Assembly: GCA_023400405.1 (NCBI GenBank)
Contig: JAEXFD010000034.1
Location: 1 to 18,738, forward strand
Reading direction: 5' to 3'
Origin: Pseudomonadota bacterium
GTDB taxonomy: Bacteria > Pseudomonadota > Alphaproteobacteria > Sphingomonadales > Sphingomonadaceae
Length of the DNA: 18,738 nt
Made by a program: the position numbers and the translations under genes. Positions 6,169 to 12,625 of this stretch are shown here, piece by piece (position 1 is the stretch's first letter; the number at the start of each line of letters is the position of its first letter). The notes beneath the pieces were generated by a model. That model was not told where the DNA came from, did no database searches, and was given only the letters and a program-made list of their open reading frames with translations.

Positions 6169-7293
6169 TCAGGCGAACAGCGCCGCGACGATTGTGGCCA
6201 GGCTGGCCGGATCGCAATCGTCGAGCGGTATCTCGAGTGCGGGGTTGAGGCTGTAGCCGATCATCCGGCCGTCGCGATCGGAACCGACCGACAGCAGCCG
6301 CCACCCCTCGCCGTCGCGCAGTGCCGCGAGGCCTCCCGGTGCCGGCAGCCGATCGGGATCGGCGATCACCGTCGAATGCGCCGGCAATCCAGCACCCAGC
6401 GTCGCGCGGCTCAGCCGCAAGCCGAACGCGTTCGGGCCCGCCAGATGGGGGGCCTCGATGGTCTCGCCGCTGTCATGATGGGCGATCAGCCCCTGGGGCA
6501 GCGCTCCGCCGAATACCGGGACCAAGCGCACCGGGCGCGTGGCGCCGCGCGGCGCGAGTGCGGGCGGCGTTGTCGGCGTGTGTTGGGGCGTCGTCGGCTC
6601 GGCGCCTGCCGCCAGGGCTTCGGCAAGCTCCGCGATCCTGGCGCGACTGCGGGCGTGCCGCGCGGCCGGATTGTCGATCGTATCGAGCAGCGGATCGAGC
6701 GCGCCACTGCGGTGCTGCTGCGCGACATGGCTGCGGAGTGCCGCTTCGTTGGCCACGTCGAACAGCGCGAACAGTGCCCGCTGGGTCGCGGCATTCCAGC
6801 GCGCGAATGGCTTTTGCGCGTTTTCCACGCGCGACAGGTTCACCGGCGGCAGACCGTAGTCGCGCTCGATCGCGGCGATGGTGAGGGCGGGATCGTGCGC
6901 GCGACGGCTCCGCAGCGCGGCGGCAAGGAGCACCGCGAATCGCTCCTCCTCGGGATCGGTGTCCGCCCCGTCGCGAAACGGCTCGGCCCAGCGCGCGATG
7001 TCGAAACCAGCGGCGTCGATGTTGAGCAATAATGCCGTGGGTTCCACGCCGATCGCCTGGGCAATGCGCCGAAGTTCATCGGCCCGCGCGACGACTTCGC
7101 CGCGTTCGATCTTGGAAAGGCGGATATAGGGGATCTCTGGAAGTTGCGCCGCGAGCGGCAGTAATTTGGCGAATCCGCCGCGCTGGCGTTGTTCGCGCAT
7201 CCGGTTCGGAAAGACGATGGCGCGATAAAGGTCGACCACCGGCTCTTGCGCCGCCGGCTTCGTCTCTTGTTCCCTGCCGTTCGTCTTCGCCAC
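6169..7293 (-). CDS. XRE-type regulator with two HTH regions and a LexA/S24-like C-terminal domain
   Basis: This is a 374-aa soluble protein. Residues about 30-90 form a first XRE-like helix-turn-helix (SKIERGEVVARADELRRIAQ) and residues about 118-180 a second (NLSRVENAQKPFARW). An Ala/Pro/Thr-rich linker runs to about 250, followed by a beta-rich S24-like domain (VRLVPVFGG, AFGLRLSRATLGAG, STVIADPDRLPAPGGLAALR, GYSLNPA). In self-cleaving members a Ser sits where Thr298 is found and a Lys follows; here RLLSVG replaces the Lys strand, so self-cleavage looks lost and the fold may serve as a ligand or dimerisation module. The start is GTG 7293 with GGAGAG about nine bases upstream. A palindrome right upstream suggests autoregulation. 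The target genes are unknown; the flagellar operon nearby is a candidate. Confidence 0.75.
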   Translation of the reverse strand: MAKTNGREQETKPAAQEPVVDLYRAIVFPNRMREQRQRGGFAKLLPLAAQLPEIPYIRLSKIERGEVVARADELRRIAQAIGVEPTALLLNIDAAGFDIARWAEPFRDGADTDPEEERFAVLLAAALRSRRAHDPALTIAAIERDYGLPPVNLSRVENAQKPFARWNAATQRALFALFDVANEAALRSHVAQQHRSGALDPLLDTIDNPAARHARSRARIAELAEALAAGAEPTTPQHTPTTPPALAPRGATRPVRLVPVFGGALPQGLIAHHDSGETIEAPHLAGPNAFGLRLSRATLGAGLPAHSTVIADPDRLPAPGGLAALRDGEGWRLLSVGSDRDGRMIGYSLNPALEIPLDDCDPASLATIVAALFA

Positions 7294-7306
7294 GTCGCCG
7301 CTCTCC

Positions 7307-7323
7307 GGTACCGGATCGGTACC
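7307..7323. promoter_or_regulatory. Inverted repeat upstream of the XRE-type regulator gene
   Basis: GGTACCG and CGGTACC arms, each 7 bp, are separated by three bases, fourteen bases before the GTG start. Symmetry and position suit an autoregulatory operator of a dimeric HTH protein. No convincing -35/-10 pair could be fixed around it. Confidence 0.55.
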
Positions 7324-7376
7324 AACACGACATGATGAAGCAAATCAAGGATAAAGCAAGGTTAACGGCCCATCCT

Positions 7377-7895
7377 TTAGTGGAGGGTGCGATGCTCCGG
7401 ACGCCCCGCCAGCAGCGCGCACGGTCCCTCGGGATCGAGGGCCAGGATCATCGCGAGCGTCGCCTCGCCGGCGGCGTGGCGGACGAACCAGCCCGGGGCG
7501 GAAGGGAGCGGGTGATCCGGCGCAAAGGCGATGCCCGTGCCGTCGGTAATGACGCCGAGACCCAGCGGCGTCGCCGGCCACCGGCCCGCGAGATACTCGA
7601 TCAGCGCCAGCGCCGCTTCCTGCATGGCCCCTTCGTCGCTGTCTTCGGAACAGAAGGCCTCGGGGGTCGCCGCGATGCGGGCGATCTGCACCAGGTCGCG
7701 GGCGCGCCACCAGAGCAGGTGCAGTTCGCCGTCCGGCCGCAGTTCGAGCGTCATGAACATCCCGCTGCCGTTCGGCATCAGCGGCTGGGCACAGCGCGCC
7801 ACCTGTGCGGCGAGGCTGGTCAGCCTGCGATTGGGGCGGAGGAGCATCGCCGCTCCGCCATTGGCGGCTTCGTGGATCTCGTTGCCACTCTGCAT
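7377..7895 (-). CDS. Hypothetical protein
   Basis: I do not recognise this protein. From ATG 7895 it is 172 aa; an in-frame ATG at 7916 would add seven residues but would sit right at the expected transcription start. GGGGG lies five bases before ATG 7895. It is a soluble, slightly acidic protein with an N-terminal helix (LTSLAAQVARCAQPLMP), strands MFMTLELRPDGELHLLWWRA, an acidic patch (CSEDSDEGAMQEAALALIEY), and a C-terminal part LGVITDGTGIAFAPDH...GWFVRHAAGEATLAMIL that alternates like a beta sheet. There is no signal peptide or membrane helix. It lies between the sigma-like gene and the XRE-type gene on the same strand, with its own TATAAT box. The overlapping frame 7345-7920 has poor protein character and was not chosen. 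Confidence 0.65.
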   Translation of the reverse strand: MQSGNEIHEAANGGAAMLLRPNRRLTSLAAQVARCAQPLMPNGSGMFMTLELRPDGELHLLWWRARDLVQIARIAATPEAFCSEDSDEGAMQEAALALIEYLAGRWPATPLGLGVITDGTGIAFAPDHPLPSAPGWFVRHAAGEATLAMILALDPEGPCALLAGRPEHRTLH

Positions 7896-7922
7896 GTCGT
7901 CCCCCGAACTTGCCATGCATCC

Positions 7923-7928
7923 ATTATA
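7923..7928 (-). promoter_or_regulatory. TATAAT -10 box for the hypothetical gene
   Basis: A perfect TATAAT on the minus strand, inside ATCCTATAATGG, lies about 28 bases before ATG 7895. No good -35 hexamer is at 16-18 bases. The same CCTATAAT core precedes flbT and occurs in the spacer before the sigma-like gene. Confidence 0.5.
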
Positions 7929-7932
7929 GGAT

Positions 7933-7955
7933 GGCGCCGCAAGCTTGGCGGCGCC
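7933..7955 (-). terminator. GC-rich hairpin downstream of the sigma-like gene
   Basis: GGCGCCGC and GCGGCGCC form a perfect 8-bp stem with a 7-base loop, twelve bases after the stop of the sigma-like gene on the minus strand. It lacks a U-run, being followed by ATCCTATAAT, so it is either a weak or attenuating terminator or an mRNA-stabilising 3' hairpin. Confidence 0.5.
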
Positions 7956-7967
7956 GGCCGGGCAATA

Positions 7968-9005
7968 TCAGTGCAGCGCCGCGCTGCTCGGGGTCGCGGC
8001 CACGGTGAGGACGATCGCCTCGACGCACTCGACGGCGGCTTCGGCCTGCTCCACCCGGGCAAGGGTCGCGGGATCGACGGCGCGCACGCTGGCGAGGCGA
8101 TTGTGCGGAAGCTGCGGATCGGGAAGGATCGCGTTGCGGTTGGTGCGGCGCCGCGGCGCCGGCCGCCCATATTCGGCCATCACGGTGAAGCGCGCATCGT
8201 TGCCAGCGATCTCGGCGATCGCCTTGGCGGCGCGCTTGGTGATCTGGCGAACGCGCTCCTTGGTCACGCCGGTCTCCAGCGAGAGATCGTCGAGCGTGGC
8301 GGTTTGGAACACGCGGCGCTCGACGATCTCGCGATCGCGGGCCAGCTTGGCTTCGAGCTTGTCGAGTTCGGCGGGATCGATGCCGTGCGTGGCGCTGCGC
8401 AGCCGCGGTCCTTCACGGCGCAGCGCGGCCTCTTCCCGCTTCGGCCGGGGGCGGCGGCGGAGCGCTTCGAGCCCGACCTTGCGGAGCTGATCGACATAGG
8501 CGTCGATCAGCGTGCTCACGGCGCTTTCGGCGAGATAGTCGGAGGCGCCGGCTTCGGTGCGGGCGAGGGCGTCCTCGTCCTCGATCATCGCCTCCGGGGC
8601 AATCTCCTCGCCATCGGGCGAGGTGGCGAGCGCGCTCAGCGAGATCGTCGTTGCCTCGACCTTCTTCGCCGACGGGCGCTGATCGGTCATCAGGCGGAAG
8701 CGCAGGCTCTGCAGCTCGCCGCGGATCTGCCAGTTCACGAAGGTGGTGAACTGCGCCTTGGCGGGATCATAGGCCTCGATGGCGCGGTGGACCGCGATCG
8801 CGCAGCACTGCTCGGCATCCTCCCAATGCGCCATCAGGCCATATTGGCGGATGAAGTGGCGGATGCGGGGGGCGATCAGCTTGAGGATCTGGGCGAAGGC
8901 ACGATCGACATTGACGCGCTGGCGGTTGGTCTGCGGCGCGTCCTTCGGCATGTTCTCGATGACGGATTGGACGGCGGTCTCGAGAGCGATCGTGATCTTC
9001 GACAT
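7968..9005 (-). CDS. Atypical sigma-70-family RNA polymerase sigma factor
   Basis: The protein is 345 aa from ATG 9005, which has GGGGGA eight bases upstream; the frame extends to 9062 but without a ribosome-binding site. Residues about 40-107 look like sigma region 2 (HWEDAEQCCAIAVHRAIEAY then FTTFVNWQIRGELQSLRFRL, with WQIR in place of the usual WWIR). Residues about 223-265 are region 4 with the HTH LSLETGVTKERVRQITKRAA. In between, about 110 residues of acidic then Arg-rich sequence replace region 3, and about 80 residues follow region 4. Neither extra segment resembles anything I know. It sits directly downstream of the flagellar operon on the same strand, so a role in flagellar gene expression in place of FliA is possible but unproven. 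Confidence 0.72.
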   Translation of the reverse strand: MSKITIALETAVQSVIENMPKDAPQTNRQRVNVDRAFAQILKLIAPRIRHFIRQYGLMAHWEDAEQCCAIAVHRAIEAYDPAKAQFTTFVNWQIRGELQSLRFRLMTDQRPSAKKVEATTISLSALATSPDGEEIAPEAMIEDEDALARTEAGASDYLAESAVSTLIDAYVDQLRKVGLEALRRRPRPKREEAALRREGPRLRSATHGIDPAELDKLEAKLARDREIVERRVFQTATLDDLSLETGVTKERVRQITKRAAKAIAEIAGNDARFTVMAEYGRPAPRRRTNRNAILPDPQLPHNRLASVRAVDPATLARVEQAEAAVECVEAIVLTVAATPSSAALH

Positions 9006-9224
9006 TGTGTCAGTCCCCCTGTTCGGCGGCGCATTGCTGCCTGGACAAGGAGCTTTTGGCATCTAATCCTTTAACAAGGTCCTTATAATCCTATACGTGC
9101 TACTACGCGGGCGCCGCCCTCGCCTGAAGGCGCGAACACCACATAAGCATCTAAAATATAAGGTATTTGATCGCGGCTCGACCATTCGCAGCCGGCGGTC
9201 ACTCGATAATTATAGGATTAAAAT
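9006..9224. promoter_or_regulatory. AT-rich spacer between the sigma-like and transglycosylase-like genes, with promoter-like boxes
   Basis: No gene is visible in these 219 bases. On the minus strand a TATAAT at 9214-9209 follows ATTTTAATCC, and TATAGG (9095-9090) and TATAAG (9087-9082) lie nearer the sigma-like gene. On the plus strand TATAAT at 9084-9089 faces the other way. ATCCT(T/A)TA occurs at 9066-9073 and 9088-9095 on the plus strand and at 9218-9211 on the minus strand. A small CGCC/GGCG hairpin lies near 9120-9135. The boxes probably drive the sigma-like gene; which is used is open. Confidence 0.45.
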
Positions 9225-10280
9225 CTACCCGCCAAATTGCTGCGGATTGATTCTTTTCTCGATGAATCCGAGCAGCCATTGCCGGTGGGCCTGGCTGGCG
9301 TCGCCTGCCGCGGCGATCCGCTGCTCGGCGGCAGCGCTGCCGATCTGGGCCGAAAGCAGCATGCGCGCGCGGCCAGGCTCGATGCCTCCCGCCAGGAACT
9401 TGCGGGCATCGCCCAGGCCGAGATGGTGGCTGAGATAGGCCGATTTGGCGAGCGTTTCCGCATCGGTGCGAACGCGGACGCCGGATTGCTCGAGCCGATC
9501 GAGATTTCCCTTGGCGAGATCGGCGACGGCAAGGATCGACGCCTCGGGATCGTAGCGCAGCGCGAGAAGATCGGCGCGCGCGGCGGACTGGACGTTGCCG
9601 TGGCTGTCGAGCCAGCCTCGGGCCGCCGCCAACTGGTTCAGCCAGGTCCCCTGCGTCTGGGCGAGGTTCTGCCAGGTGCCGCTGAGGAACTGGCCGAGAC
9701 CGGCCGCGCTCGATCGCGGGTTGCGCGACATCGCGTTCCAGCTTCCGTCGTGGTTCTTGCCGGCCTCGGCATCGACGATCGCGGCCAGGGCGCTCGCCGG
9801 AATCCCGGTGCGCGCCGAAGCGGCCGCGAAGGCCGATTCGAACCGGGCATTCGGCCCCAGGCTCAGCACGCCGGGAAGCGCCTGCTTGATCGGCGCCACC
9901 GTCGAGGCGGTCGCAAAGGCCTTCGAAGCGATCCCAAAGGCATTGGCCGTGCCGCCGCCGACCCGCAGCGCGCCGGCCACGTTCTCGATGCAGCTATCGT
10001 CGGTCGGCATCATTGCCGCGGCCTGGCCGCCGCGCTGGTGACAGCTACAGGCACAGCCACAGTTGCAGCCGCGCGCTTCCACCGTTCCGCCTATCAGCTG
10101 CATCAGCGAATCCGACGCGATGTTGTTGGCGCCGAGCGGCGAGGTATCGCGGTCGTTGCGATCGGCATCGCCGAGGGCGGCGCGCCACAGCCGGCTGGCG
10201 AGCTGCGACTGGGCATCGGCATAGATCAGCCGGGCGCGCTGATCGGGCGAAAGCGCCGCAAGGTCGGTGCGCGGGATCAT
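9225..10280 (-). CDS. Lytic-transglycosylase-like (lysozyme fold) protein of the flagellar operon, with a cysteine cluster
   Basis: The protein is 351 aa. The lysozyme-like domain spans about residues 143-260: FESAFAAASARTGIPASALA leads to AIVDAEAGKNHDG, with Glu172 the likely catalytic acid, and GLGQFLSGTW (194-203) is the substrate-groove motif typical of these domains. The long C-terminal helical part ends QWLLGFIEKRINPQQFGG. Such enzymes cut glycan strands so the flagellar rod can cross the wall; no separate FlgJ is seen here. Residues 72-81 read CNCGCACSCH, five cysteines at every second position plus His, with a further Cys97, which is unusual for this family. There is no signal peptide, so export through the flagellar apparatus is plausible. 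The start overlaps the fliJ stop (ATGA). The exact family is uncertain. Confidence 0.75.
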   Translation of the reverse strand: MIPRTDLAALSPDQRARLIYADAQSQLASRLWRAALGDADRNDRDTSPLGANNIASDSLMQLIGGTVEARGCNCGCACSCHQRGGQAAAMMPTDDSCIENVAGALRVGGGTANAFGIASKAFATASTVAPIKQALPGVLSLGPNARFESAFAAASARTGIPASALAAIVDAEAGKNHDGSWNAMSRNPRSSAAGLGQFLSGTWQNLAQTQGTWLNQLAAARGWLDSHGNVQSAARADLLALRYDPEASILAVADLAKGNLDRLEQSGVRVRTDAETLAKSAYLSHHLGLGDARKFLAGGIEPGRARMLLSAQIGSAAAEQRIAAAGDASQAHRQWLLGFIEKRINPQQFGG

Positions 10281-10705
10281 GCCATGCGCCTGGCCGCGCG
10301 GCGGCGTTCGCGCAGCAGCCGCGCAGCGGCGATGTCGTCGATCGAGGCCTGTTCGGCGGCATCCGCCACGCGATCGGCTTCGTCACGATAGCGGTCCGCG
10401 GCGCTCTCGATGGCGCGCATTGTGCCATAGGCCTCGATCGCCTGGGCGCGGAGCTGGCCGAGCCTGGCTCTCGCCATTCGCGCCGCGTCGTCCAGGCGAA
10501 TGCGCTCATGCTTCATCCGCGCGGTCCAGGCGTCGGAGGCGAAGGGCATCGCATGGGCGAGCGCGCGTTCGTCGCGCAGCCGGGTGTCATGAGCGGCGAT
10601 CTGGCCGTCGAGAACGACGATGCGCTCCACCTCCACGCTGATCGACACCTTGACCGTGTCGACCTCGCGTCGCTGGATGCGAAGGGCCGTGTCGTAGGGG
10701 GTCAT
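10277..10705 (-). CDS. fliJ: FliJ-like flagellar export chaperone
   Basis: The protein is 142 aa, almost entirely charged alpha-helix with Ala/Arg/Glu/Asp periodicity (RRAARRMA at the end, RIRLDDAARMARARLGQLRA in the middle), as expected for the antiparallel coiled coil of FliJ. FliJ sits in the FliI hexamer and couples ATP hydrolysis and proton flow to protein export. The primary sequence of this family is poorly conserved, so the call rests on size, coiled-coil character and position directly after fliI. Its ATG overlaps the fliI stop (ATGA), and its stop overlaps the next gene's ATG. The frame is open further upstream to 10843, but that part lies within fliI. Confidence 0.75.
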   Translation of the reverse strand: MTPYDTALRIQRREVDTVKVSISVEVERIVVLDGQIAAHDTRLRDERALAHAMPFASDAWTARMKHERIRLDDAARMARARLGQLRAQAIEAYGTMRAIESAADRYRDEADRVADAAEQASIDDIAAARLLRERRRAARRMA

Positions 10706-12051
10706 TCGGCCACCGCCTCGGCGCCGGCTTGCCCTGCCGCGAGGATCTCGGCGAGCGCGGCAAAGCCTTGATCGACCTGGCCCTGGTCGTCCTTGCCCTG
10801 ATTGAGCAGCAGCTCGATATGCGGCGCCAGCGCGACGGCGCAATCGACTTCGGCGGAAGAACCGGCCTTGTAGGCCCCGAGGCGCACCATCTCTTCCATA
10901 TCGGCATAGGTGGCGAGCAACTTACGCGCGGCGAGCCGCACCTCGTTCTGCACTGCGTCCATGCAATGGGGCAGGGTCCGCGACACCGATTTCAGGATGT
11001 CGATCGCCGGATAGCGACCCCGCTCGGCGATCGCGCGGCGCATGACCACATGGCCGTCCAGGATGCCGCGCACCGCATCGGCGACGGGTTCGTTATGGTC
11101 ATCCCCGTCGACCAGGACCGTGAACAGCCCGGTGATCATGCCCTTGCCCGGCGCGCCGGGGCCGGCGCGCTCGAGCAGGCGGGGGAGTTCGGCGAAGACG
11201 GTGGGCGTATAGCCCTTGGTCGCCGGCGGCTCGCCCGATGCCAGGCCGATCTCGCGTTGCGCCATCGCAAAGCGCGTGACCGAATCCATCAGGCAGAGCA
11301 CGTTGAGTCCCTGGTCGCGGAAATGTTCGGCCACCGCGAGTGTGGTCCAGGCCGCCTGGCGACGCATCAGCGCGGGCTCGTCCGAAGTGGCCACGACGAC
11401 CACCGAACGGGCCATGCCGGCGGGGCCCAGGTCGTCCTCGATGAATTCCTGCACTTCGCGTCCGCGCTCGCCGATCAGGCCGATCACGGCGACGTCGCAT
11501 TGCGTCCACCGGGCGAGCATCGACAGCAGCACCGACTTGCCGACGCCCGATCCGGCGAACAGGCCCAAGCGCTGGCCGAGGCACAGCGGGACGAAGAGGT
11601 CCAGCGTGCGGACGCCGGTTTCGATCCGGGCGCCGACGCGCGCGCGATTGGCGGCGGCGGGCGGCGGCGATTTGATCGGCTGGGGATCGGCACCGGGCGG
11701 CAGCGGCCCGAGCCCGTCGACCGGCCGGCCCAGCCCGTCGATCATCCGTCCGAGCCAGGCCTTGCTGGGCCGCACGCTGAACTGCCCGGCGCCGAGTTCG
11801 GCACGGGCCCCGAGGCCGACCCCTTGCGGATCGACGAACGGGAGGCAGAGCGCGACGTCACGGTCGAGCGCCGTCACTTCGGCCTGGACGAGCCCCGCCG
11901 GCGCGGCGATTTCGATGCGGCTGCCGATCTGCGCCGCACCGGCCAGGCCCTCGACTTCGATCAGCGCCCCGCGCACCGCGACGACGCGGCCGTAGCGCCG
12001 ATCGGGGGTCATGTCGCGGATCGCGCGCGCGGCGCTGGCGAGGGTCTGCAT
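10702..12051 (-). CDS. fliI: Flagellar export ATPase FliI
   Basis: This is a 449-aa hexameric ATPase at the cytoplasmic face of the flagellar type III export gate. Walker A is GSGVGKS (residues 167-173), GERGREV is at 194-200, Walker B is VLCLMDSVTRFA with Asp256, and GYTPTVFAELPRLLERAG is the diagnostic FliI/F1-beta-like block. The N-terminal beta-barrel (GRVVAVRGALIEVEGL) and the C-terminal domain (SVSRTLPH, RLGAYKAGSSAEVD) are complete, and length is normal. I chose ATG 12051, ten bases after the flbT stop; an in-frame ATG at 12099 lies inside flbT. The order flbT-fliI-fliJ with tight spacing indicates one operon. Confidence 0.95.
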   Translation of the reverse strand: MQTLASAARAIRDMTPDRRYGRVVAVRGALIEVEGLAGAAQIGSRIEIAAPAGLVQAEVTALDRDVALCLPFVDPQGVGLGARAELGAGQFSVRPSKAWLGRMIDGLGRPVDGLGPLPPGADPQPIKSPPPAAANRARVGARIETGVRTLDLFVPLCLGQRLGLFAGSGVGKSVLLSMLARWTQCDVAVIGLIGERGREVQEFIEDDLGPAGMARSVVVVATSDEPALMRRQAAWTTLAVAEHFRDQGLNVLCLMDSVTRFAMAQREIGLASGEPPATKGYTPTVFAELPRLLERAGPGAPGKGMITGLFTVLVDGDDHNEPVADAVRGILDGHVVMRRAIAERGRYPAIDILKSVSRTLPHCMDAVQNEVRLAARKLLATYADMEEMVRLGAYKAGSSAEVDCAVALAPHIELLLNQGKDDQGQVDQGFAALAEILAAGQAGAEAVAE

Positions 12052-12061
12052 CGAAAGGACC

Positions 12062-12463
12062 TCAGGCAGCCTGGCAGGCGGCCTCTTGCGCCGCGGCATC
12101 CTCGATCGCGATCACCTCGCGCGCGGTTTGCAGCGCGCGATAATAATCGCCCTCGGCGATCTCGGCGGCGAAGCGGATGCAGGCGGACTTGCCGTTCGTG
12201 GGTGCGAGCCCTGCGATCAGGGCGCCGACCAGCGCGACGATGCGGTCCTGATGGTCAATCCGGCCGGCCGGATCGATATAGGCGAGCATTGCCGCGAAAT
12301 AGAGTTCGCGCGCCGGCGTCGTCGCCTCTTCGGGCCGCATGATCTCGCGGCCGCGCAGGACCGCGACCTTGTTCTCCACGGCCAGCTGGGTGCGGCCGAC
12401 CGCGCGGATCACCGCGCCGTTGATGATTGCCTTTTCGCCGTCGCGAAGCGTGATGCGGAGCAT
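12062..12463 (-). CDS. flbT: Flagellum biosynthesis regulator FlbT
   Basis: The protein is 133 aa. The family pattern is clear: LRDGEKAIINGAVI, LAVENKVAVLRGREIMRPEE, then TTPARELYFAAMLAYID and GDYYRALQTAREVI. In Caulobacter FlbT binds flagellin mRNA and represses its translation until the hook is complete; in other alphaproteobacteria it can act positively. FlaF, its usual partner gene, is not adjacent here. The start ATG 12463 has GAAGGG seven bases upstream and a perfect TATAAT about 28 bases upstream. It is the first gene of the minus-strand flagellar operon and is divergent from flgE. FlbT strongly supports an alphaproteobacterial host. Confidence 0.92.
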   Translation of the reverse strand: MLRITLRDGEKAIINGAVIRAVGRTQLAVENKVAVLRGREIMRPEEATTPARELYFAAMLAYIDPAGRIDHQDRIVALVGALIAGLAPTNGKSACIRFAAEIAEGDYYRALQTAREVIAIEDAAAQEAACQAA

Positions 12464-12491
12464 GATTCAACCCTTCGTTGCGTTCCTCAAT

Positions 12492-12497
12492 ATTATA
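12492..12497 (-). promoter_or_regulatory. TATAAT -10 box of the flbT-fliI-fliJ operon
   Basis: TGCTCCTATAATATT on the minus strand contains a perfect TATAAT with CCTATAAT context shared with the box before the hypothetical gene at 7895. The start of transcription would be near 12485, giving a leader of about 22 bases. No clear -35 box is present. Confidence 0.5.
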
Positions 12498-12625
12498 GGA
12501 GCAAGTTGGGCAGAGTCCGGCGCAGCTAGGAAAATTTTGCCGGGCGTTGGGCGTTCGTGCGGCTCATCCTAAAAGGGAAGGGGAGCCCCGGCGCGATGCC
12601 GGCGGGCGCCGTGGGAGGTCAAGTC
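12498..12625. promoter_or_regulatory. Upstream region of flgE in the divergent flbT/flgE spacer
   Basis: This stretch must carry the plus-strand promoter for flgE-flgK-flgL. I see an AT-rich block AGGAAAATTTTGCC (12531-12544), which has GG and GC but eight rather than ten bases between them, so it does not meet the sigma-54 rule, and no sigma-28 site. A GGAGG ribosome-binding site ends at 12619. Confidence 0.35.

Noticed and set aside
7032..9074. 680-aa plus-strand frame over the sigma-like and unknown genes
   Set aside because: It is rich in Arg/Gly/His/Asp and has no recognisable fold; the minus strand contains sigma regions 2 and 4 with good ribosome-binding sites.
12531..12544. Possible sigma-54 promoter for flgE
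   Set aside because: GG and GC are eight bases apart instead of ten, and neither the TGGC nor the TTGCA context is complete.
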